Part shown: piece by piece, positions 32,230 through 43,574 of the stretch | Layout of the letters: the number at the start of each line of letters is the position of its first letter | Position numbering within the stretch: position 1 is the stretch's first letter | Assembly: GCF_905147365.1 (NCBI RefSeq) | Contig: NC_056428.1 | Span: 24,024,001-24,088,000, forward strand | Source of the DNA: Aricia agestis | Lineage: Eukaryota > Arthropoda > Insecta > Lepidoptera > Lycaenidae | Reading direction: 5' to 3' | Length of the DNA stretch: 64,000 nucleotides | The notes under the pieces: model-generated | The model's input: the letters and a program-made list of their open reading frames with translations, nothing else | The model's database searches: none | What the model was told of the DNA's origin: nothing | Made by a program: the position numbers and the translations under genes

Positions 32230-32690
32230 GTCGGTGACGTCCCGGTGACAATGGCAGTATGTAATATGTATCACCAAACCGGCACCGTCATCTAGTTTTC
32301 AATGACGTCCCGATGACGCTGGCAGTATGAATCGCTAAATTGGCACCGTCATCTAGTTTTCGATGACGTCCCGATGACAGTGGCAGTATGTATCGCTAAA
32401 TTGTCACCGTCATCTAGTTTTCAATGACGTCCCGATGACGCTGGCAGTATGTATCGCTAAGTTGGCACCGTCATCTAGTTTTCGATTATGTCCCGATGAC
32501 GGTGGCAGTACGTATCGCTAAATCGACACCGTCATCTAGTTTTCGATGACGTCCCAGTGACGGTGGCGGTATGTATCGCTAAATCGGCGCCGTCATCTAG
32601 TTTTCAATGGCGTCCCGGTGATGGTGGCGGTATGTATCACCAAATCGACACCGTCATCTAGATTTCAATGACGTCCCGGTGACAGTACCG
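32230..32690 (-). repeat. 61-bp units, reverse orientation, first block
   Basis: The CTAG core recurs at 32292, 32353, 32414, 32475, 32536, 32597 and 32658, exactly 61 bp apart each time, so there are seven units plus a partial one. The unit reads 'ggcaccgtcatctagttttc', 'gatgacgtcccgatgac', 'ctggcagtatgtatcgctaa'. Units nearer the right end shift toward GGTGACGGTGGCGGT. Confidence 0.95.
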
Positions 32691-32821
32691 CCACCGTCAC
32701 CGGGACGTCATTAAAAACTAGACGATGGTGTCGATTTAGCGATACGTACTGCCAGCGTCATCGGGACGTCATCGAAAACTAGATGACGGTGCCGATTTGG
32801 TGATACATACTGCCAGCGTCA
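32691..32821 (+). repeat. 61-bp units, forward orientation, second block
   Basis: Two units with CTAG cores at 32718 and 32779. The junction with the preceding block, GGTGACAGTACCGCCACCGTCACC, forms a palindrome (written here in two parts: GGTGACAGTACC, then GCCACCGTCACC). Confidence 0.9.
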
Positions 32822-33160
32822 TGTATTGTATCGCTAAATTGTCACCGTCATCTAGTTTTTATCGCTAAATTGGCACCGTCATCTAGTTTTCGATGACGTC
32901 CCGAAGACGCTGGCAGTATGTATCGCTAAATCGACACCGTCTTCTAGTTTTCGATGACGTCCCGATGACGCTAGCAGTACGTATTGCTAAATCGACACCG
33001 TCATCTAGTTTTCAAAAACGTCCCGGGGACGGTGGCGGTATGTATCGCTAAATCGGCGCCGTCATCTCGTTCGCGGTGACGTCCCGGTGACGGTGGCGGT
33101 ATATATCGCTAAATCGGCGCCGTCATCTCGTTCGCGGTGACGTGCCGGTGACGGTGGCGG
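32822..33160 (-). repeat. 61-bp units, reverse orientation, second block
   Basis: Cores at 32852, 32883, 32944, 33005, 33066 and 33127. The first unit is truncated (31 bp), the rest keep the 61-bp period. The two outermost units carry CTCGTTCGCGGTGACG in place of CTAGTTTTCGATGACG and match the left end of the whole element. Confidence 0.92.
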
Positions 33161-33172
33161 TCGACAAACGGC

Positions 33173-33799
33173 CTGAAGCTAGGAATTAGGTCACACGTAC
33201 CGAGTGTTATGTTTTCTTAACGCCAGCAATTACCACAGCTCATTATGTTAAACGCTTACTTACAGTTGAAAGAAGTTAAACGTATAGCTTGAAAAGTTAA
33301 GAGTTATGAACATATGGCCTGAATTTCATACGAGAAATTATTTTATACATATCATATCAGAATTTGATGATTCAGATTTTTTTCAATATCCTAAGAGTTT
33401 TATAGACGGATTAATTAGGTATCTGGGGGCACGGGAGTGCCCCCGCCAAGATGAGCCAAGCGAAGCGCGCAAGGGTACTACCTACCTTTTCTCGAAACGT
33501 TTCGTCGTATTTTTGAACCCTCCTAACTTTGGTTTGAATGATGCCAGATAGTTGAAATTTTTAAGATATAAGTAATGACATGGGTATAGTTATTAAATGC
33601 GCAAAGTTTGAATATCGTAGCTATTATACTTTAGATTTTATAGGTGTCCAAAAACCCACAATTTGGTCACTGACTCACCGATCATCAAAACTGTTAGGGT
33701 ACTTCCTGAAGTCTTAGAAAGCTGAAATTTGGTAAGTATGTAACATAATATTAGTACTGAAACAACAAAAAAATTATCAAATCCAACTTAACCTATATC
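33173..33799. other. Unassigned stretch
   Basis: No transposon end recognised. An 81-codon plus-strand frame (33306-33551) has no motif. Confidence 0.5.
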
Positions 33800-34227
33800 C
33801 GTACCATTATAGAGCAAAATTAGGCAAAAATTTGTGTTTTACGAGTATGTATGGGGGCGTTATACCCTTAATTTTTTATTTTATTTTAATATTATTATAA
33901 AATATTAAAGTAGACATATAACTAAGAATTTTGAGAAAAATTCAAGTACCTACCTGTTGCCATTATTGATATAGAGCAAAAAAAAACAAAAAAATCACGT
34001 TTATTGTATGGGAGCCCCCCTTATATATTAATTTTATTTTGTTTTTAGTATTTGTTGTTACAGCGGCAACAGATATACATAATCTGTGAAAATTTCAACT
34101 CTCTATCTATTACCATTCCTGAGTTACAGCCTGGAGACAGACAGACAGACATACAGACAGACGGATAGACGGAAAGACAACGAAGTCTTAGTAATAGGGT
34201 CCCGTTTTTACCCTTTGGGTACGTAAG
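33800..34227 (+). repeat. Family A repeat
   Basis: From GTACCATTATAGAGCAAAAT through 'gtacctacctgttgccatta', 'cagcggcaacagatatacat', GACAGACAGACAGACATACA to CCCTTTGGGTACG. The first ~35 bp of the family (GGCCAAGTGCGAG) are missing. Confidence 0.8.
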
Positions 34228-34619
34228 TTCAAAGAATATTCGTAGTCTTAGCATTCCTTTGCAAATATTTAATTAATAAGAATATTTCATTAATTATAAT
34301 AATAATAATTAGTTACTTAACTATCAATCTATTTCAAGTTTACAAACTTGAAACAGATTGATCAGGAATTTTAGGATAATTAATTTATTAGGTCTTAAAA
34401 TATTTTTCTTATGCAAACAACTTCGGTTTAAGGTTAGTTAAAAACAAATATTATTAAATATTACTACGAAAGTTAAACGTCTATAATACCAAACATCTTC
34501 GCGTCATCGATAGCGCGATGCAGGTGCCCAACAGTGACATCTCTTGTTGATTAGAGTGCATTAACAAGTATATGAAACTGTTCGTGCTAGCTATACCGCG
34601 ATGTAGACGACCAGCAGCG
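34228..34619. other. Unassigned stretch
   Basis: Contains a short hairpin near 34326-34361: 'caatctatttcaagttt' and 'aaacttgaaacagattg'. Nothing else was recognised. Confidence 0.5.
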
Positions 34620-34893
34620 ACATCTATTATTATCAAAAGGAAAAAATAGCAAAAAATCACGTTTGTTGTATTCAGAGAGACCCCCCCGAAATATTAAATT
34701 TATTTTGTTTTTAGTATTTATTGCTATAGCGGCAACAGAAATACATAATCGATGAAAATTTCAACTCTTTAGCTTCTACTGTTCTTGAAATACATCCTAG
34801 AGACAGATAGACAGACAGACAGACGGATAGACGGACAGCGGACAGACATCGAAGTCTCAGTAATAGGGTCCCGTTTTTACCCCTTGGGTACGG
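34620..34893 (+). repeat. Family A repeat, 5'-truncated
   Basis: Starts within 'caaaaggaaaaaatagcaaa', then 'ttgctatagcggcaacagaa', 'gacagacagacagacggata' and the GGGTACGGAAAC end. Confidence 0.75.
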
Positions 34894-35017
34894 AAACATA
34901 AAAATAAGGTGAAAGTTTATAATTTATATTATGATAGTCGGTAAGTCACGACGGCCGTCGCTAAATGCATGAGTTGGTACGACTAATATTATATAGGTAT
35001 TCTGTGGCATGAGATAC

Positions 35018-35113
35018 ATCCAAGATAGACAGACAGACAGACGGATAGTGGACAGACAATGAAGTCTAGTAATAGGGTTCCGTTTTTACCCTCTGGGTAC
35101 GGAAACCTAAAAG
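35018..35113 (+). repeat. Family A repeat, 3' fragment
   Basis: Only the GACA run and the terminal 'taatagggttccgtttttac', 'ctctgggtacggaaac' remain. Three family A copies follow each other in the same orientation between 34.6 and 35.6 kb. Confidence 0.75.
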
Positions 35114-35133
35114 AAATACACACAAAAAAAAAA

Positions 35134-35578
35134 TAGCCAAGTGCGAGTCGGACTCGCGCAAGAAGGGTTCCGTACTGTTATATATCGAAAGTAGGGGAAA
35201 AAATTGTGTTTTTGTATGGGATTATTATTTTATTTATTTATTTATTTTATTTCAATTTTATTATCAACGTACTTATATAATTGAGGATTTTGTGAAAATT
35301 TCAAGTGTCTTAATGTTGCCATTATGGAATACGAGCCGAAAAGGCCAAAAAAACGTTTTTTTTTTTAATTATGTTCGTCCTCAAATATTTACTTTATATT
35401 GCTTTTAGTATTTGTTGTTATAGATAGCGGCACCAGAAATACACAATCGGTGAAAATTTCAGAAGTCTAGCTATAGCGGTTCTTGAGTTACAGCCTGGAG
35501 ACAGACAGACGGACAGACATCGAAGTCTCAGTAATATAATCAGTCCCGTTTTTACCCTTTGGGTACGGAACCTTAAAA
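35134..35578 (+). repeat. Family A repeat, near full length
   Basis: Both ends are present: GCCAAGTGCGAGTCGGACTC and GGGTACGGAACC. Around 35366 a T-run replaces the usual 'gtttgttgtatgggag' segment. Confidence 0.8.
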
Positions 35579-35636
35579 AATGAACTAAAAGAAAAAATAA
35601 CGTAAACCAGCTTATGAGCTTACAAAAAGAAATGAA

Positions 35637-36108
35637 ATCCCATCAAAAACATTTTCATGTAAAAATTTTGCCAAGATGAGAACATAATATTATAGTTATT
35701 CGTCGTATCAAAAATAGTGAGATCTCATGTAGAGCCAAGTTTGTAACCTTACATACTCAGCCCTAAATCTAAAAACCTTAATTTTACACTAAAGCGCTGC
35801 AAAATATTTGATAATAACGTCAGGGTTTGAACTTAATATTCCGTAACTAATGAAAAATGGCCAGGCCACCGATTTTGACTAATGTGTAGAGTTTTTAGAT
35901 TCTTTTCGTGCGGCTAACACATTATATTATTATCAAATATTTTGCAGCGCTTTAGTGTAAAATTAAGGTTTTTAGATTTAGGGCTGAGTATGTAAGGTTA
36001 GAAACTTGGCTCTACATGAGTTCTCACTACATTTTGACACGACGAATAACTATAATATTATGTTCTCATCTTGGCAACATTTTTACATGAAAATGTTTTT
36101 GATGGGAT
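35637..36108. mobile_element. Large foldback element, 472 bp
   Basis: Arms of about 175 bp, ATCCCATCAAAAACATTTTC ... and the inverse at the right end, differ at only a few positions. They enclose a ~120-bp loop with 'cgtaactaatgaaaaatggc'. Inner parts of the arms, AAGCGCTGCAAAATATTTGA and its inverse, are also conserved. No coding frame and no clear target duplication. Confidence 0.85.
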
Positions 36109-36178
36109 AATTTAATCCGTCAATAAAATAATTCATTATTTGATTGAAATCTAACCATCTTCGGGACGGTTATTATAA

Positions 36179-36209
36179 TCCATACTAATATTATAAATGC
36201 GAAAGTATC

Positions 36210-36244
<35 letters not shown>

Positions 36245-36688
36245 TGCTTTCACGCCAAAACTACTGAACCGATTGCAATGAAATTTTGTATACAGTTATT
36301 CTAGAGTCTGAGAAAGGACATAGGCTACATTTTGATGTGGGAAAATATCTTATTTCCATGAAAATTTCGATTAAAATGAATTCGCATTGCGCGTGGCCAG
36401 CGCTCATCCCGGGGGTCCTGGGTTCGAGTCCCGCAGGCGGAACAAAAAGTTTTCAATTTTCCTGGGTCTTGGATGTGTATTAAAATAAAATTTCAAAAAT
36501 CTTAAACATATTTTATGTATAATATTATAAAAAATCCAGAAATATATCGATGGAATGAACATTTTAGTTCTAATACGATTCAACAGATGGCGTTTTATTT
36601 TTTACTTTATTGTAACATAGAACTAATCATACTTATTAGTTAGTATGTTTTTGTTTATAGTTTTTAATACGTTAGAATATTATCTATA
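36179..36688 (+). mobile_element. Helitron carrying a SINE 3' fragment, copy 1
   Basis: Starts TCCATACTAATATTATAAAT, then a CTGT run and the usual 'cacgccaaaactactgaacc'. At about 36400-36530 it holds the 3' half of the 13155-type SINE: GGTTCGAGTCC (B box, 36421-36431), GGAACAAAAAGTTTTCAATT, 'cttggatgtgtattaaaata'. No A box is present. The far end lacks a clear CTAG and abuts the next Helitron. Confidence 0.8.
36421..36431 (+). other. Orphan Pol III B box in a captured SINE
   Basis: GGTTCGAGTCC fits the B-box consensus. The upstream A box was lost on capture, so Pol III transcription is not expected. It is embedded in the Helitron copy and duplicated with it at 48966 and 49555. Confidence 0.75.
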
Positions 36689-37340
36689 TCTATACTAATA
36701 TTATAAATGCGAAAGTATATCTGTCTGTCTGTCTGTCTGTCTCGCTTTCACGCCAAAACTACTGAACCGATAGTAATGAAATTTTGTACACAGATAGTCT
36801 AAAGCCTGAGAAAGGACATAGGCTACTTTTTAACTGGAAAAAGGGGTTGTAAGGGGGTGAAAATGCGTAAATTTGGTCAAATTAACTTAGTTCCAAAAAC
36901 TTAAAACAGATGGCGCCAAGAGTCCCCTAGATCGCGCTATTGCTTGCTCATACGTATTTCTATAAGAGGTGGTACCATATTGAGCTAGATTTTTCGATTC
37001 TTTCGATTGTTATACACGTTATTAACTAATAACTCACCTACCAACTTAGAAATCAAATTCAAAAACAACAGCGCCAAAACTACTGAACCGATTGTAATGA
37101 AATTTTGTACACAGATAGTCTTAAGCTTGAGAAAGGACATAGGCTACTTTTTAACTGGAAAAAGGGGTTGTAAGGGGGTGAAAATGCGTAAATTTGGTTA
37201 AATTAACTTAGTTCCAAAAAACTCAAAACAGATGGCGCCAAGAGTCATTGCTTGCTCATGCGTATTTCTATAAGAGGTGGTACCATGTTGAGGTAGGTTT
37301 TACGATTCTTTCGATTGTTATACACGTTAATATTAACTAA
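36689..37340 (+). mobile_element. Lep1 Helitron body with ~320-bp duplication
   Basis: Starts TCTATACTAATATTATAAAT. The segment from 'gccaaaactactgaaccgat' to 'cgattgttatacacgtta' occurs at about 36753-37020 and again at 37073-37330, with 'agatggcgccaagag' in both. The second copy lacks 'tcccctagatcgcgcta'. The 3' end was lost where the next, inverted Helitron begins. Confidence 0.75.
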
Positions 37341-37575
37341 CTAGCTGTTGCCCGCGACTTCGTCCGCGTGGACTTCAGTTTATAGCGCGCGGTGTCAACA
37401 AAATTTGTGTCAAATTTAAAAACTTTTTAAAACCCTGGTAAATGGTACCCCTCTTAGGGCCGCGTTACACCGGAATGGCAGCGCTGAAAGTGCTCGCCTC
37501 GCCGCTGCCATTCCGGTGTAGCGCGGCCCTTAATTAATCAAAATACCCAAAAACAGCTGTGCAGTGTGCACATAA
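37341..37575 (-). mobile_element. Lep1 Helitron 3' end, inverted fragment
   Basis: CTAGCTGTTGCCCGCGACTT, then 'cgcgtggacttcagtttata', as in the 14868 element but reversed. A foldback MITE has inserted at 37457-37529. It directly abuts the complete Helitron on the right. Confidence 0.8.
37457..37529. mobile_element. Foldback MITE in a Helitron
   Basis: 73 bp: GGGCCGCGTTACACCGGAAT, GGCAGCG and their inverses around an ~18-bp loop. TTA at 37454-37456 and 37530-37532. The interrupted Helitron sequence 'ggtacccctTTAATcaaaat' is known from neighbouring copies. PIF/Harbinger-like. Confidence 0.9.
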
Positions 37576-38276
37576 TCTATACTAATATTATAAATGCGAA
37601 AGTATCTTTGTCTGTCTGTCTGTCTGTCAGTCTCGCTTTCACGCCAAACGCCAAAAGTATCTCTGTCTGTCTGTCTGTCTGTCAGTCTCGCTTTCACGCC
37701 AAACGCCAAAACTACCGAACCGATGGTAATGAAATTTTGTATACAGATAGTCTAAAGCCTGAGAAAGGACATAGGCTACTTTTTTTACTGGAAAAAAGTG
37801 TTGTAAGGGGGTGAAAATGCGTAAATTTGTTCAAATTAAGTTAGTTCCAACAATTCATAATAGATGGCGCCGTGCGTCTTCTACATCTGACGCTTGCTCA
37901 AAAGTCTTCCTATAAGACGTGGTATCATCTTACATTTAAGTTTCGATTTTTTTCGATTGTTATATCTATTCTACGGTATTAAATAACTCAGTACTTTATC
38001 TGTGCAGTGACGTAACCTTAAATCTATCAATGATAAATAGTTTATGGGTAAAGTTGTGTAATCGGAGGGCTAAATAAGCTTTAAAATTTGGCATAAAATA
38101 TAAAGTTTAATATAAAAAAATGAAATACTTATTGTGTGCACACTGCACAGCTGTATTGATTTAAGGGGTACCAGGGTTTTTTTATAAAAGCTTTTGACAC
38201 CAATTTTGTTGACATCGCGCGCTATAAAGTACTATAAACTGAAGTCCACGCGGACGAAGTCGCGGGCAACAGCTAG
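37576..38276 (+). mobile_element. Lep1-type Helitron, complete
   Basis: TCTATACTAATATTATAAAT at the start; CGCGGACGAAGTCGCG, then GGCAACAGCTAG, at the end; A before and T after. An internal 60-bp tandem duplication covers the CTGT run and 'tctcgctttcacgccaaacg' (37602-37715). An extra 'aagtactataa' precedes the 3' hairpin. Confidence 0.9.
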
Positions 38277-40069
38277 TATAAAATAATATTGTGTATACAA
38301 AAAATCTTACTATAATATTAAAGTTATACGATTTTATTTCATGACTGAAGAAAAGAAATATACACAAGCTTTTAAAATGTAGATTTAACATTTTCCGGAA
38401 AAAACTTAATCCTTAAATCTGAAAAGTTACTTTTTCCGTAGCTTTGCCCGTTCTTAAATCTAATCTGACGTGAACTCAGATTATTAAAAAAATATTTACA
38501 TGCAAATATACAACCTCCGTCTTTTCTTGAAGTCAGTTAAAAAGAAAAGGCACACGATCGAGTTTCTATTTCTTTACATTTAAAACGAAATACAGTAATG
38601 TATAAACGCTGACTGTGCGTGCAGATTGTAACGTTGTTTCATTAGAATGCACGTTGGATTCTCATTAAACGTGTGAAAGCGACAACATACAAACAGCTAG
38701 CTCTATTTTATATAGATACAGTCTACGGTAGACTGTTTGAATAGTCACTTCTGTGTAGAATCTCAATGTCTATCTGTATTTTGGATTCCCAATACTACGC
38801 ACTTTAAAATGAAGTATAATATTTTACTCATTAAATCATAAAATACTACTTTATAGAGGCAGAAGACTGAAGAAGGGAAAAGAAGTGATTAGTTGTTATG
38901 TCATGTATTGTTACTCAGGAGTCAGGCCGAACAAAAAGTAAAATGAGCTTTAAGGAGAGTACGCCACGAATGAAAAACAACGCAAAGTAGCGTAGTTTCA
39001 TGCATGTGTGTGCGTAAGCGCGTATGAAAGTGGCCTTAAGAGTTAATAATGCATGCGTGTGTGCAAGTGCGACTGTAAGTAGCTTTATTAATATCAATAA
39101 GCATGAAAGTGGATTTATAAGTATTAATAATGTAGCTTCTTCGCTCTTTATTCTTTGTTTATTCTGAAATAACCAAATTTTGCAATGAAATATTGTTTAT
39201 TCAAATATTTCAATACAAAATTTGGTTGAAACGGTTCAAGTTTTCTGGACTTTGAAGTGGATTAGCATATTTTATACGGAGTGTTGTCGGCACTCGCTGT
39301 CGCTAAGTTTGTAAACACTACTAGAGCGCTTACACGAGTCAAGAGCCCTAAAGTTCGTCCAATATTTTCATTGGACGAGGACCAATGGAAGATTGGTGAT
39401 CTTTGAACTAAAATAATCATTATTCTTTTCTGCAGTAGCATCTAGTATTATCAAAGAAATTGATTCATAGACAGTTGACAGACCTGCTTCATCATGTTAG
39501 TCGTGATCTGTGGCTTGGCTTGGTTTGACATACCTCGACAAAATTACGATGGTCCGCCAACTGCCCATAAATCAACTTATCTACTCGTAAAAGTATTTTT
39601 ATAAGCACTCAAAATAAAATCGGTTTCAGAGGAATTTGGCAACTAGCATCAGTACAAGAAAATTTAATATTTTTCCGGGACTCAATTAACTATCACCAAA
39701 CATTTCAGTAAAATCGGTTCAGCGGCGTGAAAAGGTGACAGACCGATAGACACAATTGCGCATTTATAATATTAGTATGGATATTAGATTTGTAGCTTAA
39801 AAACAAAGATAAATGAAACAAAAGAGAAAACAGAAATAATTCACACAGTCAAATCTGAATTAAAATAACAGAGGCGACAAACATCAGATTTACATATTTT
39901 ATAATTTACATTTTAAATACCTAGACGGCGAATTTCTTATTTACACAAAGATCTTACTAGGGTAATTTAATTATCCCTGAAATAAAAACTTTTAATGAGA
40001 TAAAGAAAACTGAGGGCTTTTTTCTAAAATTCTTTTAAAAGTGTTTTTGATATAATATTATCTATTTAA
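38277..40069. other. Mostly unassigned, with Helitron remnants
   Basis: At 39700-39780 'aaatcggttcagcggcgtga' to 'atttataatattagtatgga' is the 5' end of a minus-strand Helitron. 'acaacctccgtcttttcttg' near 38509 is the end of the TTTTAACCGACTTCC repeat. A purine/pyrimidine stretch with GTGTGTGCG words lies near 39003-39070. No gene was recognised. Confidence 0.5.
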
Positions 40070-40558
40070 TCTATATACGTGAGCCAAAAACTTTGTATCC
40101 CTTTTGACGAATAATAGGGAAACGTAGGTGAATAAAATTTTGCACAGTTATAGTTTATATGGTCAAGGAGTGCATCGAGCTAATATTATTTTAAAATTAT
40201 GCTTTTATCATACATTTTTTAACAAATACAACATTACACACACTACAACACACACACTAGGAAAAATGACAGACTTTTGAGTGATAAGCCTATACATACG
40301 AATTAAAGTCTTTTATTTATGGTTGCAGTCTGTTTACAATAAGGTGACAAATTGAGAATGAATTATATATTTTTTTTATTGAATCTTAGATACTATTAGA
40401 CAATGCTTACACGGCCAGTCTGAGATCAGCTGAGTACCAGACACATGAGTTGAAAAAAATATGATAAAGTCAATATTTTTTTACAAAATATAGGTTACTA
40501 CCTATGTCCTAATGTCGTTGAAACTAAGGTCTAATTTCGACCATTGGGCGATCTCTAG
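40070..40558 (+). mobile_element. Helitron, family ending GGGCGATCTCTAG
   Basis: Begins TCTATATACGTGAGCCAAAA and ends CGACCATTGGGCGATCTCTA followed by G, inserted between A/T. The interior has 'gcatcgagctaatattattt' and 'acactacaacacacacacta'. A third Helitron family for this window; other copies at 40559 and 60958. Confidence 0.78.
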
Positions 40559-40923
40559 TATTTATAAATAATACGCGAGCGAAAAACTTTGAAACCCTTT
40601 TTACGAAAAATGCGGAAACGTAGGAGCATGACATTTCGCACAGTTGTAGTTTATATGGAGAAGGAGGACATTGAGCTAATATTGTTTTAAAATTATGCTT
40701 TTATCATACATTATTTCAATAAATAAAACATTACAATAACGCGCCAACTACCATGTTACCAAGCCTATGCCTTTGTTTATGTTTGAAGTCTGTTGTCAAA
40801 TTAAAAATGGATTGTTGTTTTTTTATAATATTAAATCTGAAATAGTCAATACTTTAAACGGGGAGCCAAAAGAAGAAGATAATTGAATTTCAGATCAAAT
40901 ATCGACCATTGGGCGATCTCTAG
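40559..40923 (+). mobile_element. Helitron of the same family, adjoining copy
   Basis: It follows directly on the preceding copy (TAATACGCGAGCGAAAAACT near the start) and ends again with 'tcgaccattgggcgatctct' and AG. Its start lacks the TC dinucleotide. The two form a head-to-tail pair with different interiors, so they are two insertions or a rolling-circle tandem product, not a simple duplication. Confidence 0.72.
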
Positions 40924-42563
40924 TTATAGCTAATTTACGATCGTCGATCGTACACAAAGTAACTTTAATTTAATAATAAGATGAATTTAAGAATTAGAGA
41001 TCAAAGAAGTTAAGGAATTTATTTTAGGTAAAAAATAAAAACTTCTCTATATTTTAAGTTTTAACATATTTTGCTTTTCTATGTTTTATTCCACAAAAAT
41101 TAAAACATAATGTCTGTGTAATTGTAGTCTATCAAATGCGACCTTTTTAATGTTCATAGGATATTTACATGAAAAATATTGGTCTTAGTATAAGAGCCCG
41201 AATATAACATAAAAATATGTCTGCCGTTTCGCAACCGTGTGAGAGAGAAAAAATAAGAGCTCATCCGTCGATAAACAATGCTAATAAAATATGACACTGG
41301 TGTCGGGACCTCTGTGTTCGGTTGTTAGACAGCTGTAAGTTTTAGCAGTTGTCAGTTGGTATAACAGCTTTAAAGTTTTGTATTATGTTTAAACTTTAAA
41401 TAGCTGTTTTTTCATTTTTACATTATCCTCTTTACATATAAGATGTCTATAGACACCGACCCGTAACTATATTTAGAGATAAGTACGCCAATGTTATATT
41501 GTCACTTTTATAAATATGTCTTAATTTTGTACATAAAAAGAATAAATAAATTTTTCCACTTCTGCAAATCTCACGTGAAGGCTCACTCTGGCTTCATTTA
41601 ATTATTTCCACAAAAAGTTTATTCCATTCGCTATGACAATTAAGGTTCGTCAGTATTAACATAATTATTGTTAACTTAAATCAGCTAGTAGTTTGCCTGT
41701 CTCGCATGCTAGCACAGTAAACGTTTTACTTTTTCGTTTGCGAGGCGGTCATACGAATTTAATCAACGACTGGCAACAAACAAACAAGGTTTTCGTTTCC
41801 ATCAGCTCTGAATTTATGTATAGGCAGTATAGGCCTATGGGCGGCGTCTCATGGCGTCCTAGGGGAAGCGCAGCGTCCTAGGATGGCGGCAGAGTTCGTA
41901 CATAGGGACGGCAAAATTAAAGAGGCCTATACTTATTAAACATATAAATCCGGCCCTCGTTTCAATCTTGGCTAATCAGACGAAATGTTGAAATAAAATA
42001 TCTCTTTCATTAATACAAAAACGAGAGAGACAATAAAAGCGATGAAAGCGATCTACATACTTTTTTTTATGGTCTACATTTTATATTATCCCAATCAAGT
42101 GCTCCAATCAGCGCTGGATAATGTAAACGGGCATTGGAATGTACTGGGGATGCAATTTTGCACAAAAAGCGCTGTATTCGAATAATGTACATCGGCCTCT
42201 ATTTCTTCACATAATAATCGAGAATTACTTTTGATCTTTTCTCTTCGCAATTAATCAATCGTGTGCCACTCAACTAGAAGACCGTGTAATTCGGGGAGAT
42301 AAGGTTTTCCCTTCATTATTTTTACACTTACGTATTATTTAGTTACCTAAAAGAAAATTATTCAAGTTCGAAATTCAAATACCTTTACGTAATTGGATGA
42401 AATTTTTTACACTTTATATCCAATTTAGTGTATTGCCAAAAAAATTATACATGTTTTGCGTTTTTGCAGTCTCTCCATAGAAAACTTCACAATTCCTTAA
42501 ATGAACTGGCTATAATATCTGAGACCAGACCACCTGTGTGGGATGGATGAAAGAATTACTTTA
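40924..42563. other. Unassigned stretch
   Basis: About 1.6 kb without recognised repeats or genes. GTCCTAGG occurs twice in a GC-rich patch near 41855-41885. The 62-codon frame at 41693-41881 has no motif. Confidence 0.5.
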
Positions 42564-42800
42564 CATTTTAACCGACTTCCAAAAAACGAGGAGGTTATAT
42601 ATTCGGCTGTGGATATTTTTTTTGTATGTTCGACCACTACTCCGCCGTTTGTGAACCGATTTTCAACATTTTTGTTTTGTTATATTAGGTTTTACTCCAA
42701 TTTGGTCCTATTTTCACAAAAGTGGTGATCTGATGATGGGATCCATGAGTAATCGAGGGAACTCCTCAAAATTTATATGGAAACATGTGGTGATTTTGGT
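42564..42800 (+). repeat. TTTTAACCGACTTCC repeat family
   Basis: Starts ATTTTAACCGACTTCCAAAA, then 'cgaggaggttatatattcgg' and 'gttcgaccactactccgccg'. The inverse of the start marks the opposite ends seen at 27748 and 38509. A dispersed moth repeat; its class is not evident from this copy. Right boundary uncertain. Confidence 0.6.
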
Positions 42801-43429
42801 TTCGGCTTAAAGATCTTTATTTCTCATTTAAGACATTTTTCGTCACTTATATGAGAACAATAGAATATTACAACATTTTAAAATATCGACAGTGTGGGTA
42901 GATTAAAAAAAAAACAACATAATAATTAAGAAGCGAATGTATTTGGTTTTATGAGAAGCATCCTAAGAATATGCTACCAAAACGCAAGATTTTACACCAA
43001 GGTATACTATGGTTCCGAAGATAGGTAGTAAGTTCTCCGGATTCCTTATACATAGATACAAGTTTGGGGGTTTAGGCGTTCTTTTAAGAACAGAAAGCAT
43101 ATGCTACTATGCAAATTACATTCATCATCATCATCATCACTACCATGTCAGGGTCACCAATGTCACAACTCACATGTTTGTATATGGATACAATATACAC
43201 ACAACACCATAAATATATCAACAGTCATCACGTTATATCCTTATTTATTTGGTATATATTTTCATAGCGATTTTAATTTAAAAAAAAAATATACTTAATG
43301 TTGATTCAAAATACATTTTTCGAGTACCACAAAATTGAACATAAGTAACAAATTCAACCTTTAAGCGTAAGGCACACATTTGACATAAAAAAATGTAAAA
43401 TGTTCTCGTCACACATGTTACAATAAGCT
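42801..43429. other. Unassigned stretch
   Basis: Nothing recognised apart from a CATCATCATCATCATCA run near 43123, which causes His-rich and Ser-rich frames that are not genes. Confidence 0.5.
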
Positions 43430-43574
43430 GACAGACTTTTCAACTGAACAAAAAAATTACAATGTTGGCGTTGCGTTCCTTGACGCTTTCAATTATTGAA
43501 TGCGCCAATACGAAAGTCGAATGAAAGAAGATGACGAAAATTGAAGATGAAAGTGCACAGTGTGGACATAGCTA
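43430..43574. repeat. Dispersed repeat E, copy 1
   Basis: Shares 'gttgcgttccttgacgcttt', 'caattattgaatgcgccaat' and 'gatgacgaaaattgaagatg' with 45722-45815 and ends GCACAGTGTGGACATAGCT. The other copy's left end has the inverse, AGCTTTGTCCACACTGTGC, so this is probably a terminal-inverted-repeat element. Confidence 0.6.

Larger units (their letters stand above)
31190..33172. mobile_element. Foldback-type element built of 61-bp units
   Basis: The left end (GCCGCCGTCACCGGGACGTC, then AGATGACGGCGCCGATT) is the inverse of the right end (AATCGGCGCCGTCATCTCGT, then GTGCCGGTGACGGTGGCGG); the mirror extends weakly outward through GCCGTTTT / AAACGGC. The interior consists largely of 61-bp units in alternating orientation plus single-copy and duplicated spacers. 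Tandem subrepeats in inverted arrays are the hallmark of Foldback elements. No transposase frame is visible and no target duplication was found. Confidence 0.65.

Noticed and set aside
32230..33160. CRISPR array
   Set aside because: Regular 61-bp period, but there are no distinct spacers, orientation switches occur and the context is an insect genome.
43101..43212. His-rich metal-binding peptide
   Set aside because: Comes from a CAT trinucleotide run.
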